Of a stretch of 57,964 bases of DNA, positions 8,828-16,662 are shown piece after piece. The DNA comes from an uncultured Oscillospiraceae bacterium (GTDB lineage: Bacteria; Bacillota; Clostridia; Oscillospirales; Acutalibacteraceae). Position numbers and translations under genes: made by a program. The notes beneath the pieces are model-generated. The model ran no database searches and was not told where the DNA came from. It worked only from the letters and a program-made list of their open reading frames with translations. The stretch lies in NCBI GenBank assembly GCA_900541905.1, contig UQLQ01000011.1:1-57964 (forward strand), given 5' to 3'. Each line of letters begins with the position of its first letter. The first letter of the stretch is position 1.

Positions 8828-9781
8828 ATGGCAGTTTATAAAGACGAAAAGACAAACACTTGGCGTGTACTGTACCGCTACACTGGCTGGAACGGTGAGC
8901 GTAAGCAGTCGCAAAAGCGGGGCTTCAAAACAAAGCGAGAGGCACAAGCTTGGGAAAGGGAACAGATCAACCGCCTCGGCGGAGATCTGGATATGACCTT
9001 CCAAAGCTTCGTGCAGCATTATGCTGAAGATATACAGACTCGCATAAAGGAAAACACATGGGCAACCAAAGATCACATCATAAAGACCAAGCTGCTTCCG
9101 TATTTCGGAAAGCTGAGAATGAGCAGTATCACACCGCAGCAGATCATCAAGTGGCAGAATGAGTTTCTGAATTACAAGGATGAAAACGGAAAGCCATTTT
9201 CTCCCGTATATCTGAAAACAATTCAAAATCAGCTTTCCGCCATCTTTAACCATGCTGCACGCTTCTATAACCTGAAAGAAAATCCGTGCAAAAAAGCCGG
9301 AAGCATGGGCAAAAAGAAAAACCGTGAAATGCTGTTCTGGACAAAAGCGGAATACCTTAAATTTGCAGATGCAATGATGGATAAGCCCGTTTCCTTTTAC
9401 GCCTTTGAAATGCTCTACTGGTGCGGTATCCGTGAGGGAGAGCTGTTGGCGCTGACGCCTGCGGACTTTGATTTTGAAAAGCAGACGGTTACGATCAGTA
9501 AATCATTCCAGCACCTGAACGGCAGGGATATCATTACCACTCCCAAAACAGAAAAAAGCAACCGCACCATTCAGATGCCGAAATTCCTCTGCGGGGAAAT
9601 ACAGGACTATCTGAGTATGCTGTACGATGTAAAGCCAGACAACAGGATATTTCCCATAACAAAAAGCTATCTGTACAGAGAAATGCAGAGAGGCGTCAGG
9701 CAATCAGGCGTGAAGCGTATCCGCATTCATGACTTACGGCATACCTATGCGACAATTTTCGATTACATTCGCCTTATTTAG
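8828..9781 (+). pseudogene. int: Tyrosine integrase, N-terminal part, interrupted
   Basis: Site-specific recombinase of the element, broken after the HDLRH motif. Start MAVYKDEKTNTW at 8828 after AGAGAGG. Present are the AP2-like N-terminal domain, the SAM-like core-binding domain and the first part of the catalytic domain, with Arg in YWCGIREGELLAL and the HxxR box IHDLRH near codon 305. After this the reading switches to TYATIFDYIRLI and stops, because about 5.1 kb of foreign DNA is inserted. The missing part with catalytic His and Tyr lies at 14858-15031. As it stands it cannot complete strand transfer. Confidence 0.9.
9734..9755 (+). repeat. Left terminal inverted repeat of the nested insert
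   Basis: TTACGG-CATACCTATG-CGACAA at 9734-9755 resembles the reverse complement of 14835-14854 (TTACGG-TATAATTA-CGACAA). Shared blocks are TTACGG, ATA and CGACAA. The outer TTACGG may partly be host integrase sequence. Confidence 0.5.
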
Positions 9782-10163
9782 AGCTTTTTTCTTGTATTCT
9801 TAAGCTCGGACTTACCATACTTTTTATTAGATTACACAATAATAAGTGCATAAAAATGCGCAAGATAACAAGTAAAATCGTTTTTGTCGTTGGCTTTATG
9901 TAAGAGGGTATCCACTGATCTAAATCATGTAATCGAATCCCTTTTCTTTTCATATTTTGATTCACACTTGTATTATAGGAATTCGTAGATTAGTGCAGCT
10001 GGAATTCTTTGTAATTCATGATGATTTAGTCGAAGAAATACCTCTTGCTTAATTTTTTTCGATCATTTGTTTCAGCAGTCGGTCCTTTCATAGTACATCC
10101 CATCTTTAAAATTCCAGAGATATTCGATATTTTTAGAAGCACCATACATACCCTTATTATTTA
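9782..10163. other. AT-rich stretch without a convincing gene
   Basis: Downstream of the cyclase-effector operon and inside the left end of the insert. A 63-codon minus-strand frame (9774-9965) encodes a hydrophobic peptide but lacks supporting context. Nothing else recognised. Confidence 0.4.
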
Positions 10164-10715
10164 TCAAATAACCAAACCGATAACAAATAGTACCACAAAG
10201 AGTATCAAACCTATCGAAGCAAAGAGTAGCCCTAACTTATAGTACTTAAATTTTTTATCACAAATTATTGAGCAAATATATATTTGAGATATTAAATCTT
10301 CTTCCATCTGTACTGTTTCGCATTTCTCCAATTTCTGTTTATATGATGATAATGACTTGTGTTTTACTATTGATGAAAAGAAGATAAGCGAATCTGATTT
10401 AATACCTCTATTGGAAAATTCATTAGGATTTACTCTTGCGAATAACACAGTAATCCAACATACACAACCAGCAAGTATAAGACTTATTGCAAAAATGCAA
10501 AAAATGATATATATTATCGTCCCAAAAAAGACATTGCTTGTCATGTGACACAATATACCCTTAAATTTTGAAACATAATCGGTGGCAAGAAAAATTCCCG
10601 CTATAACACCAAAGCTCCCCAAAATGATTGATGTCTTAGAATCGCAGTTTTCTATCCACGCCGTATTTCTATCAAGAATTTCTTTCAATTCTTCGTGTGT
10701 TCTTTTACTTTCCAC
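10164..10715 (-). CDS. Small membrane protein, Pycsar TM effector-like
   Basis: 183 residues, starting at GTG 10715 six nt after AGGAGG that overlaps the stop of the cyclase gene, so it is co-translated with it. The N-terminal helix reads NTAWIENCDSKTSIILGSFG, followed by hydrophobic segments at about 29-46, 60-90 and 158-183. The D-x-K-x-S pattern at the first segment, the size and the cyclase partner match the PycTM effector family (formerly DUF5706), thought to damage the inner membrane when a cyclic pyrimidine nucleotide is sensed. Family assignment is by eye. Last gene of the operon. Confidence 0.7.
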   Translation of the reverse strand: MESKRTHEELKEILDRNTAWIENCDSKTSIILGSFGVIAGIFLATDYVSKFKGILCHMTSNVFFGTIIYIIFCIFAISLILAGCVCWITVLFARVNPNEFSNRGIKSDSLIFFSSIVKHKSLSSYKQKLEKCETVQMEEDLISQIYICSIICDKKFKYYKLGLLFASIGLILFVVLFVIGLVI

Positions 10716-10725
10716 AATAACCCTC

Positions 10726-12144
10726 CTAATATCCCATTGATTTTAATTTATCTAAACATTCTCGATAATCTTTTCCTTCGTAAACTCGTTTTTCAAGAAT
10801 ACCTTTTAATTTTGCCCAGTGTCCCGATTGTTTTACAACATTTTCGAGAGTATGAGTATGTAACCAGCTTGAGTGTTCAGCTTGGACGCAGAAAACTTCA
10901 TATGCTTCTTCATACATATTAAAACACATATATATATCAACGAGATAGCAGTCTAAATCTATTTTAACTTGAAGCTCTGATTTGCCAATTTCTTCTCCTA
11001 ATTCATACATCTTTTGAATCAGTTCAAGCCAATAATCTTTTCCATATAGCTTAATCAGACTATCTTTGCAGAATGTCTTTGAAAAAATACTCTTATGTAA
11101 AGAATATGCTTTCTTTTTATTCTCTTGCTCCTTACGATCAACATCTGCCTGCTTGGAGTTTAATCTACTTTGCCATTGCTGCAATCTAATATTTTCCTTA
11201 CGGGAATCATTATCGCGGGCAATCACTTGATTTTCCCGTTGCTTGATTTTCTCTAACGCAACTGATAGTTCTGCGGATTTTTTGCTGATCTCATCAACGA
11301 GCAACAGAGCTTTTTCCTGTGTTTCAGCAAAAATTTTTTGTATAAATGAAGTTTCAGAATCATTCTCTTTATCCGCCTTAATTGCTTCTGCTGTAATCTC
11401 TTCCGGTAGTGACAGATAGTATTCGCTGACCGTATATCCTTCAAAGACTTTACTGCCCTTTGTTCGGCTTGTTTTAGTCCATACTTCTGAATCCTCAATT
11501 TCTGAATATGTGTTTTCATCAATAAATATTTCACAAGGGTGTGCCATACCACAATAGCGGTTAGCGTAATTTGTTGTTGAGCCAACCCAAACTATACCTG
11601 TTTCATTTTCGGCCGTTTCATCACTTTCTTTTCCTCGCATTCCGACCTTTGTAATCATAATTGTGCCAGTACAAATACCGATACCGCAGCCAATACAAAT
11701 ATCCATTGATTTTTTCAAAGCAGGATTTAAGCAATAATCAATCAAAGTATGTATGTATCTTGCTGCCTTTGTGGCTTTATAAGACGAAGAAATAATCTGA
11801 TCGTCCACATTACTATCCTGAAAGATACCCATAATTCCGTCACCGGCAAACTGTCGTGTATATCCGCCTGAATACCGAATCGCTTGAATAACGATACGAA
11901 TAAATGACCGATAAACTTTCACCATTTTTTTAGATTTCAATTCATCTGTCAAATCGGTGGATTTTCTCATATCTACAAATAGAACAGAAAGTTTTCCCTT
12001 AAACACTTTATTTGAATCAGCTATATCATTAAGCGGGGGCAATATGTCTGTAATTTCTATTTCTTCAACAGGCTGTCCTAAAATATTTTTGACAGCGTTA
12101 CTCGCTGTTTCAAATTCCGATGCAGGAATAAATGATTCGCTCAT
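10726..12144 (-). CDS. Class III nucleotidyl cyclase, PycC-like
   Basis: 472 residues from the ATG at 12144, preferred because AAGGAGG is 8 nt away; the ATG two codons earlier is only 2 nt from it. The catalytic domain (about 50-225) has metal-binding Asp58 (LFVDMRKST), Asp102 (FAGDGIMGIF) and the Asn192/Arg196 pair (TTNYANRY), so it appears active. A charged coiled coil (about 270-360) and a helical C-terminal region follow. Pairing with a small membrane protein suggests a Pycsar cyclase making cCMP or cUMP; nucleotide choice cannot be read here. A cAMP-type cyclase is the alternative. Confidence 0.8.
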   Translation of the reverse strand: MSESFIPASEFETASNAVKNILGQPVEEIEITDILPPLNDIADSNKVFKGKLSVLFVDMRKSTDLTDELKSKKMVKVYRSFIRIVIQAIRYSGGYTRQFAGDGIMGIFQDSNVDDQIISSSYKATKAARYIHTLIDYCLNPALKKSMDICIGCGIGICTGTIMITKVGMRGKESDETAENETGIVWVGSTTNYANRYCGMAHPCEIFIDENTYSEIEDSEVWTKTSRTKGSKVFEGYTVSEYYLSLPEEITAEAIKADKENDSETSFIQKIFAETQEKALLLVDEISKKSAELSVALEKIKQRENQVIARDNDSRKENIRLQQWQSRLNSKQADVDRKEQENKKKAYSLHKSIFSKTFCKDSLIKLYGKDYWLELIQKMYELGEEIGKSELQVKIDLDCYLVDIYMCFNMYEEAYEVFCVQAEHSSWLHTHTLENVVKQSGHWAKLKGILEKRVYEGKDYRECLDKLKSMGY

Positions 12145-12158
12145 AAACATAGCCTCCT

Positions 12159-13295
12159 TTAACTTCTGAAATCCTTTAACATTTGTTGCAAAAGTTGAGA
12201 TTGTAAGTAGTCTTTTTTGAATGCGTCCATATTATAACCCTCTAAATCAGGGAAATGGGGTAGTCGATCGCTGAATGCGTCAACATTGTATTTTCCATAA
12301 TTGGCTATGACAAAATCATTGAATTTCGTCCTTTCAAATTCAGATTCAAAAACAAGTACACATTCCAAAAATCTTTGTCGTGCAGTTAGTTCCTCGTCCA
12401 TATCTTCAGTAATATAAAACAGATGAACTATATATTCGATTGAATCTTTAACGAAATACTTATATGAAATATCCCAATTATGATAGCTCTCTTTATATAA
12501 AGAAATTCCATCGGTTCGAGGTGTGGAGGTAAAACATCGTCCTCCGTCTAAAGCCACACCACCCAAAGAATATAATAAGGTTTGATGATAGTAAATATTT
12601 ATATCATACCACCGAGGACGAGAATCGCACTGATTGAACAGATAAAATTCATAACCATCTCTGCCATCCTCTGCTTTAATATCTTCGAGTGTAAATTCGT
12701 GGGCATACTTATAAAACTTTTTGCCGTTATCAGAATCCACCCAATCATAAGGCTTTTGCAAAAACAGCAAGGCGCGATCCAGAGCTGTCGCATCAATTCC
12801 AAATCGCTTTTTCCATAGTTTTTCTATAACATTTATATCTGCTGACGCATTTTTTGGAGTGTTTGTATCCATTATCCGAGTATAAATGTTATTAGCAAAT
12901 ACACCTTGATATTGATCTGTTAAATAGTAAGGGGTATTGCGATCGTTACGAATAACAATAACATCTATTATCTTTTTTCCAAAAGTGAGTGGTTGGACAT
13001 ATGCCGTTGGGCGAATACCTCCGGCAAATTTTTTCTCTCGCAAAAACGCAACAATATCTTGTGTCTTTTTTCTATTGGGGTCATTTGCAACATCACAAAT
13101 AGTATAATCTGTTTCTTCATCAACACCAACGATAATAAGCCCGTCGTGATTAGAAAGATTATTAGCCATACATATAATATCGTGTAATAAGTCAGACTTG
13201 TTTTGATACCACTCTTTTTTGAAATCCCAATATTCCCCTTCTTGCCGTAATTCTATCAGTCGCCTTATTTCAGTTCTGAATGATAACACATCCAT
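12159..13295 (-). CDS. AlbA_2 (Schlafen-type) domain protein
   Basis: 378 residues. The N-terminal 140 residues match the AlbA_2 putative nucleic-acid-binding domain: E-x-WDFKKEW, a helix with ICMANN, then HDGLIIVGVDEE. The remaining 230 residues are aromatic-rich and not recognised. ATG 13295 follows AGGGTG by 6 nt; an upstream GTG lies inside that ribosome binding site. Sits between Fic (15 nt) and the cyclase (14 nt) in one operon. Such proteins are seen as regulators or nucleic-acid-acting partners in defence loci; the role here is unknown. Confidence 0.75.
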   Translation of the reverse strand: MDVLSFRTEIRRLIELRQEGEYWDFKKEWYQNKSDLLHDIICMANNLSNHDGLIIVGVDEETDYTICDVANDPNRKKTQDIVAFLREKKFAGGIRPTAYVQPLTFGKKIIDVIVIRNDRNTPYYLTDQYQGVFANNIYTRIMDTNTPKNASADINVIEKLWKKRFGIDATALDRALLFLQKPYDWVDSDNGKKFYKYAHEFTLEDIKAEDGRDGYEFYLFNQCDSRPRWYDINIYYHQTLLYSLGGVALDGGRCFTSTPRTDGISLYKESYHNWDISYKYFVKDSIEYIVHLFYITEDMDEELTARQRFLECVLVFESEFERTKFNDFVIANYGKYNVDAFSDRLPHFPDLEGYNMDAFKKDYLQSQLLQQMLKDFRS

Positions 13296-13310
13296 TTTAT
13301 TCACCCTGCA

Positions 13311-14357
13311 TTATACCTTTATATACCGTGTCGACCTCGACGAGCCGATACGTTTTATCGTACCGCTTTTTACCATAGCACCGAGGACAGCTTCAACGGT
13401 GGTCGGGCTGACATCGGGTAGAATCTTACATATCTCCGCTTTGGAAAGCGGCGTCAAACTGTTTAATATTGTAGCCTCCACACGGGCTTTCTTTGTAATC
13501 TTCTTTCCGTGAACAACAGCGAAACGCTTATCGAGTTCCTTATAGCACATATAAAGGGTGGACAAGAAATTTTCGATAAATGGGAAGTAGCTGTTTTCGT
13601 TTGTTTCCCAACCAATCGAGGATTGACGGAGCGATTCATAATAATAGGCTTTATAGTTATTGATCTGTTCCTCAAAGGACACATACTTTCCTGCGTCGAA
13701 CCCGTTTTTATAAAGAAGCAGCAGAGAGAGCAGCCGCGACATTCTACCGTTTCCGTCCCGAAACGGGTGTATGCAAAGGAAATCCAAAATCACGCAGGGA
13801 ATCAGTAAAAGCTGGTTGATATTGGCGTCACTGCGAGCTTCCATATAAGCCAGTTCTAATTGTTCCATTGCCTTTGGCGTTTCATCGGCCGGTGTAGGAC
13901 GAAAACGAACCCGTCTGTTGCCGTCAGCGTCGATCTCCAAAATCACATTGTCATCGGTTTTGTATTGACCGCCGTATTCATATCCGGCAAAGGACATCAT
14001 TATTTCGTGCAAGCGTAAAATATCACGCTCTCTGAAATCAATATGTTCAAAGCCCAAATGAATTTCATTTAAGGCGTCCCTATAACCGGCGATTTCCGCC
14101 TCGTTATGATTTAACGGGGCGCTGTTTTGATTGACAATCGCAGCGATACGCTCATCACTTGTAACAATACCCTCAATAGCATTAGAACTCTTAATCGACT
14201 GTACCTTTGCAACTGCCTCTAACTCCGTAAAAATTTGGGTATATTCCTCTTTTCGCACTCCCGCCATTGTTTTCAATGCCGAAATATTTGAAGTAAGATT
14301 CACCAAATTTGCAGGCAGTAAGCCGTTGTTTAAAAAAGAGTAATCGAATTTCCTCAT
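13311..14357 (-). CDS. Fic family protein with C-terminal winged helix
   Basis: Fic enzymes transfer AMP or other nucleotide moieties to target proteins. 348 residues from ATG 14357 (MRKFDYSF), which has AAAGGATGG upstream; an earlier ATG overlaps it. The active-site motif HPFRDGNGRMSR (His197) is intact. The N-terminal SNAIEG (58-63) fits the inhibitory S/T-x-x-x-E-G/N helix of class II Fic proteins. The last 60 residues look like a winged helix (SKAEICKILPDVSPTTVEAVLGAM), which could bind the dyad at its own promoter. First gene of the operon. Confidence 0.9.
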   Translation of the reverse strand: MRKFDYSFLNNGLLPANLVNLTSNISALKTMAGVRKEEYTQIFTELEAVAKVQSIKSSNAIEGIVTSDERIAAIVNQNSAPLNHNEAEIAGYRDALNEIHLGFEHIDFRERDILRLHEIMMSFAGYEYGGQYKTDDNVILEIDADGNRRVRFRPTPADETPKAMEQLELAYMEARSDANINQLLLIPCVILDFLCIHPFRDGNGRMSRLLSLLLLYKNGFDAGKYVSFEEQINNYKAYYYESLRQSSIGWETNENSYFPFIENFLSTLYMCYKELDKRFAVVHGKKITKKARVEATILNSLTPLSKAEICKILPDVSPTTVEAVLGAMVKSGTIKRIGSSRSTRYIKV

Positions 14358-14369
14358 ATCACACCATCC

Positions 14370-14410
14370 TTTCTGCATATTATTGTAGCATATTATATGC
14401 AGAAAATCAA
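14370..14410 (-). promoter_or_regulatory. Promoter and operator of the Fic-AlbA_2-cyclase-TM operon
   Basis: Minus-strand promoter: TTGATT (14405-14410), 17 bp spacer, TACAAT (14382-14387). A perfect 11 bp dyad, TTTCTGCATAT (14370-14380) with ATATGCAGAAA (14395-14405), spans from the -35 edge past the -10. Extra TGCATAT-like half-sites lie at 14388-14394 and 14421-14432. Tight repression by a dimeric DNA-binding protein is likely. Confidence 0.75.
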
Positions 14411-14629
14411 GCTACCTCCGTTTTATATGCACATAAAAAAGAATAAATTATGCAGGTATGAGGAAACGATGTGCAGAAACTTATAAAAAGCGGTATAGAA
14501 TGATTACATACTGCCTTCATCAAATGCCCATTTTACAGCATGCCAGTCTTTTTTAGATATGTAATGCCGTCACTATATCCTCTGAGATAAAATCTCTGTC
14601 GTTCCATACTGTCGCACTGAATCTGCATG

Positions 14630-14699
14630 AAAAAAGGCGTCCATCTAATAAGATGAAACGCCCACGGCAATCAGCGGTCAGACATAAAGCCGGACCGCT
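14630..14699 (-). terminator. Minus-strand hairpins with T-run upstream of the operon
   Basis: On the minus strand, AGCGGTC...GACCGCT (14693-14699 with 14673-14679) is followed by a GGCGT/CATCT stem (14636-14662) ending in six T. A strong ribosome-binding-like AAGGAGG lies further upstream (14733-14742). This could insulate the operon from readthrough or be an attenuator. The rest of 14411-14857 holds no gene. Confidence 0.55.
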
Positions 14700-14834
14700 G
14701 GCACTATTAAATTTTGTCGTTAATAAAACAGCCTCCTTTTTTCTTTATAGTTTTCGTCAATTTTCAACTTGGAAAAGGAATTGAATAAAAGACGACAAAC
14801 GCTCAAACTCCTTGAAAATAAAGGCTTTTTCTGT

Positions 14835-14854
14835 TTGTCGTAATTATACCGTAA
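14835..14854 (-). repeat. Right terminal inverted repeat of the nested insert
   Basis: Inverted relative of 9734-9755. A 9 bp inverted pair ACGACAAAC (14792-14800) and GTTTGTCGT (14833-14841) overlaps it, so the CGACAA unit is repeated at this end. Confidence 0.5.
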
Positions 14855-14857
14855 GGG

Positions 14858-15031
14858 CACAGCCATATCAGTTTGCTGATTGATATGGGATTTTCAGCAG
14901 TGGCGATTGCCGACCATGTAGGACACGAAAGCATTGAAATCACTTATCAGTACGCTCATTTATTTCCGTCCAAGCAGACAGAGATGGCGGATAAGCTGGA
15001 TATGGAAAGGGGTGAAGATTATGTCAGCTAA
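14858..15031 (+). pseudogene. int: Tyrosine integrase, C-terminal remnant
   Basis: 57 codons in frame, beginning HSHISLLIDMGFSAVAIADH. They contain the third catalytic box VGHESIEITYQYAH with His and the nucleophilic Tyr, and end with GEDYVS-stop. Joined to the segment ending at 9739 this gives a complete integrase of about 360 residues. No start codon or ribosome binding site serves it alone. Its end overlaps the start of the next gene (ATGTCAGCTAA). Confidence 0.9.
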
Positions 15032-15353
15032 AAACTGTGATAATCACAACCGGTGGAGAAGCAAAACCATAGCGTTTCGTGTATCGCCGGAAGAAAATGA
15101 ACAAATCGAACGCTATGTGCAGCTTTCAGGACTGACCAAGCAGGACTATATTACAAGGAGGCTTACGCACAGAGATATCGTTGTGCAGGGAAGCCCGAGG
15201 GTTTTTAAAGCCTTGCGGAATCAGCTTGCCGATGTGCTTGCAGAATTGCAACGCATTGAAACGGAAAGCTGTATCGATGACGAGCTGCTTGATGTTATTG
15301 AGATGATCGCCGTTATTCTCGGCGGCTTGAAAGGAGAGGAACAGAATGAATAA
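15021..15353 (+). CDS. mobC: MobC-like relaxosome accessory protein
   Basis: 110 residues with a ribbon-helix-helix-like N-terminus (IAFRVSPEENEQIERYVQLSG) typical of plasmid mobilization proteins that bind oriT and help the relaxase. The start at 15021 follows GGGGTG by 8 nt and overlaps the end of the integrase remnant by 11 nt. The frame extends upstream but without a ribosome binding site. Followed by an overlapping small gene. Confidence 0.7.
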   Translation: MSAKNCDNHNRWRSKTIAFRVSPEENEQIERYVQLSGLTKQDYITRRLTHRDIVVQGSPRVFKALRNQLADVLAELQRIETESCIDDELLDVIEMIAVILGGLKGEEQNE

Positions 15354-15492
15354 GCAAAAAGAAATGACCGCCCGAACATCATCTGTTGGCGCAGATGATA
15401 GGCAGTCAGTCCATGTAACTAATTACAGTATAACCAATCAAAACGAAAATATCAATGCTTTTCTTCTGAAAGGCGGTGGCATAAATGGCTGA
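15346..15492 (+). CDS. Small hypothetical protein of the mobilization unit
   Basis: 48 residues (MNKQKEMTARTSSVGADDRQ...). Its ATG overlaps the mobC stop by 8 nt and its stop overlaps the next ATG by 8 nt, with GAGAGGAAC just upstream. The chain of overlapping starts and stops argues that it is translated. No domain recognised. Confidence 0.6.
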   Translation: MNKQKEMTARTSSVGADDRQSVHVTNYSITNQNENINAFLLKGGGING

Positions 15493-16447
15493 ACTGAAAA
15501 TTATCAGTATGGAAGAAGTACAGAGCAAGGAAGTAAATTGGCTTTGGTATCCGTATATCCCATATGGGAAAATCACAATCATTCAGGGCGATCCCGGCGA
15601 GGGCAAAACAACTTTGGCGTTAAGACTGGCGGCGCTTCTCTCAAAAGGAGAGGCGCTGCCCTATGACGATACCGAGCGTGAGCCTGTTAAGATTATCTAT
15701 CAAACTGCCGAGGACGGACTGGAAGATACCATCAAGCCGAGGTTAGAATCCGCTGAAGCAGACTGCACGCAAATCAAAGTCATAGATGAATCGGAAGCCG
15801 CACTCAGTATGCTGGATGAACGCATTGAAAAAGCAATCATAGAAGTCGGTGCAAGGGTGGTAATCCTTGATCCGATACAGGCATATGTCGGTGCGAATAT
15901 CAATATGAACAACGCAAATGAAGTCCGCAATGTGATGGCACAGCTTGGACGAATCGCAGAAAAATATGACTGCGCTATTCTGTTGGTCGGTCATATAAAT
16001 AAGGGCAGCGGGAACAAATCGTCTTACCGTGGGCTTGGCTCGATTGATTTTCAGGCTTCGGCAAGAAGCGTTCTGATTGTCGGCAGAATTAAAGAAAATC
16101 CGCAGGTCAGGGTAATGGTGCAGGACAAGTCTTCCCTTGCTCCAGAGGGCGAAGCGATTGCTTTCGAGCTGGACAGGGAAAACGGATTTCGCTGGCTCGG
16201 TCATTACGATATATCAGTGGACGATTTACTCAGCGGGATTCTGAGAGAAAAGAAATCCGAACAGGCAGAAAATCTTATCCTTGAATATCTTTCAAAGGGC
16301 AAATATCCGCAACAGGCATTGCTAAAAAAAGCACAGACGGTAGGCATTTCCAAGCGTGTGCTGGACGAGGCAAAGAAAGCGCTGAATGTCCAATCGGTTA
16401 AGGAAGGCAGTCAGTGGTACTGGCAGCTTCCCGAAAAAACAGAGTGA
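15485..16447 (+). CDS. RepA-like RecA-fold ATPase (AAA_25 type)
   Basis: 320 residues. Walker A is QGDPGEGKTTLAL (about 36-45) and Walker B is VVILDPIQAYVG, followed by a helicase-like LVGHINKGSG segment and a C-terminal winged-helix-like tail. This is the replicative or mobilization helicase type found in phage, plasmid and mobilizable elements (RepA/KaiC-related). It probably supports replication of the excised element. Ribosome binding site AAAGGCGGTGG; overlaps the preceding small gene. Confidence 0.8.
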   Translation: MAELKIISMEEVQSKEVNWLWYPYIPYGKITIIQGDPGEGKTTLALRLAALLSKGEALPYDDTEREPVKIIYQTAEDGLEDTIKPRLESAEADCTQIKVIDESEAALSMLDERIEKAIIEVGARVVILDPIQAYVGANINMNNANEVRNVMAQLGRIAEKYDCAILLVGHINKGSGNKSSYRGLGSIDFQASARSVLIVGRIKENPQVRVMVQDKSSLAPEGEAIAFELDRENGFRWLGHYDISVDDLLSGILREKKSEQAENLILEYLSKGKYPQQALLKKAQTVGISKRVLDEAKKALNVQSVKEGSQWYWQLPEKTE

Positions 16448-16454
16448 GGTTTTT

Positions 16455-16617
16455 CAAGGTTGTAACATTGCAAAAGCTGGCACACCTGCAACCTTGCAAT
16501 GTTCCTTTTTCGGGAAGCAATAAAGTTTGGTGGAGAGTGCAAAACCTGCTTGCAGGTTGCATTTTTGATAGGCTTGCCTGTCAAAAGTGCTTTTGCGTTT
16601 ACTCTTGGCAAGAGTAA
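16455..16617 (+). other. Candidate oriT: cluster of inverted repeats before the relaxase
   Basis: In 165 bp there are five dyads: CAAGGTTG/CAACCTTG (16455, 16489), AACATTGCAA/TTGCAATGTT (16464, 16494), ACCTGC-TT-GCAGGT (16544-16557), TTGATAGGC-TT-GCCTGTCAA with one mismatch (16565-16584), and TTACTCTTG-G-CAAGAGTAA (16599-16617). The density, and the position directly upstream of a Pre/Mob relaxase, fit a transfer origin. The nick site is not identified. Confidence 0.55.
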
Positions 16618-16662
16618 CAGAACCGAGGAAACACGATTTTTAAGAGATTGGAGGTGTAACTT

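Larger units (their letters stand above)
9740..14857. mobile_element. Nested 5.1 kb insert splitting the integrase gene
   Basis: The integrase reading frame is intact up to the codons for HDLR (to 9739) and resumes with HSHISLLIDMGFS at 14858, so about 5118 bp have been inserted between. Ends carry related inverted repeats with TTACGG and CGACAA blocks. No transposase or recombinase gene is visible inside; the cargo is one four-gene minus-strand operon. It is either a passive cassette moved in trans or a transposon that lost its enzyme. Confidence 0.75.

Noticed and set aside
9774..9965. 63-residue hydrophobic minus-strand protein
   Set aside because: No clear ribosome binding site or partner, and it spans the edge of the nested insert; treated as chance.
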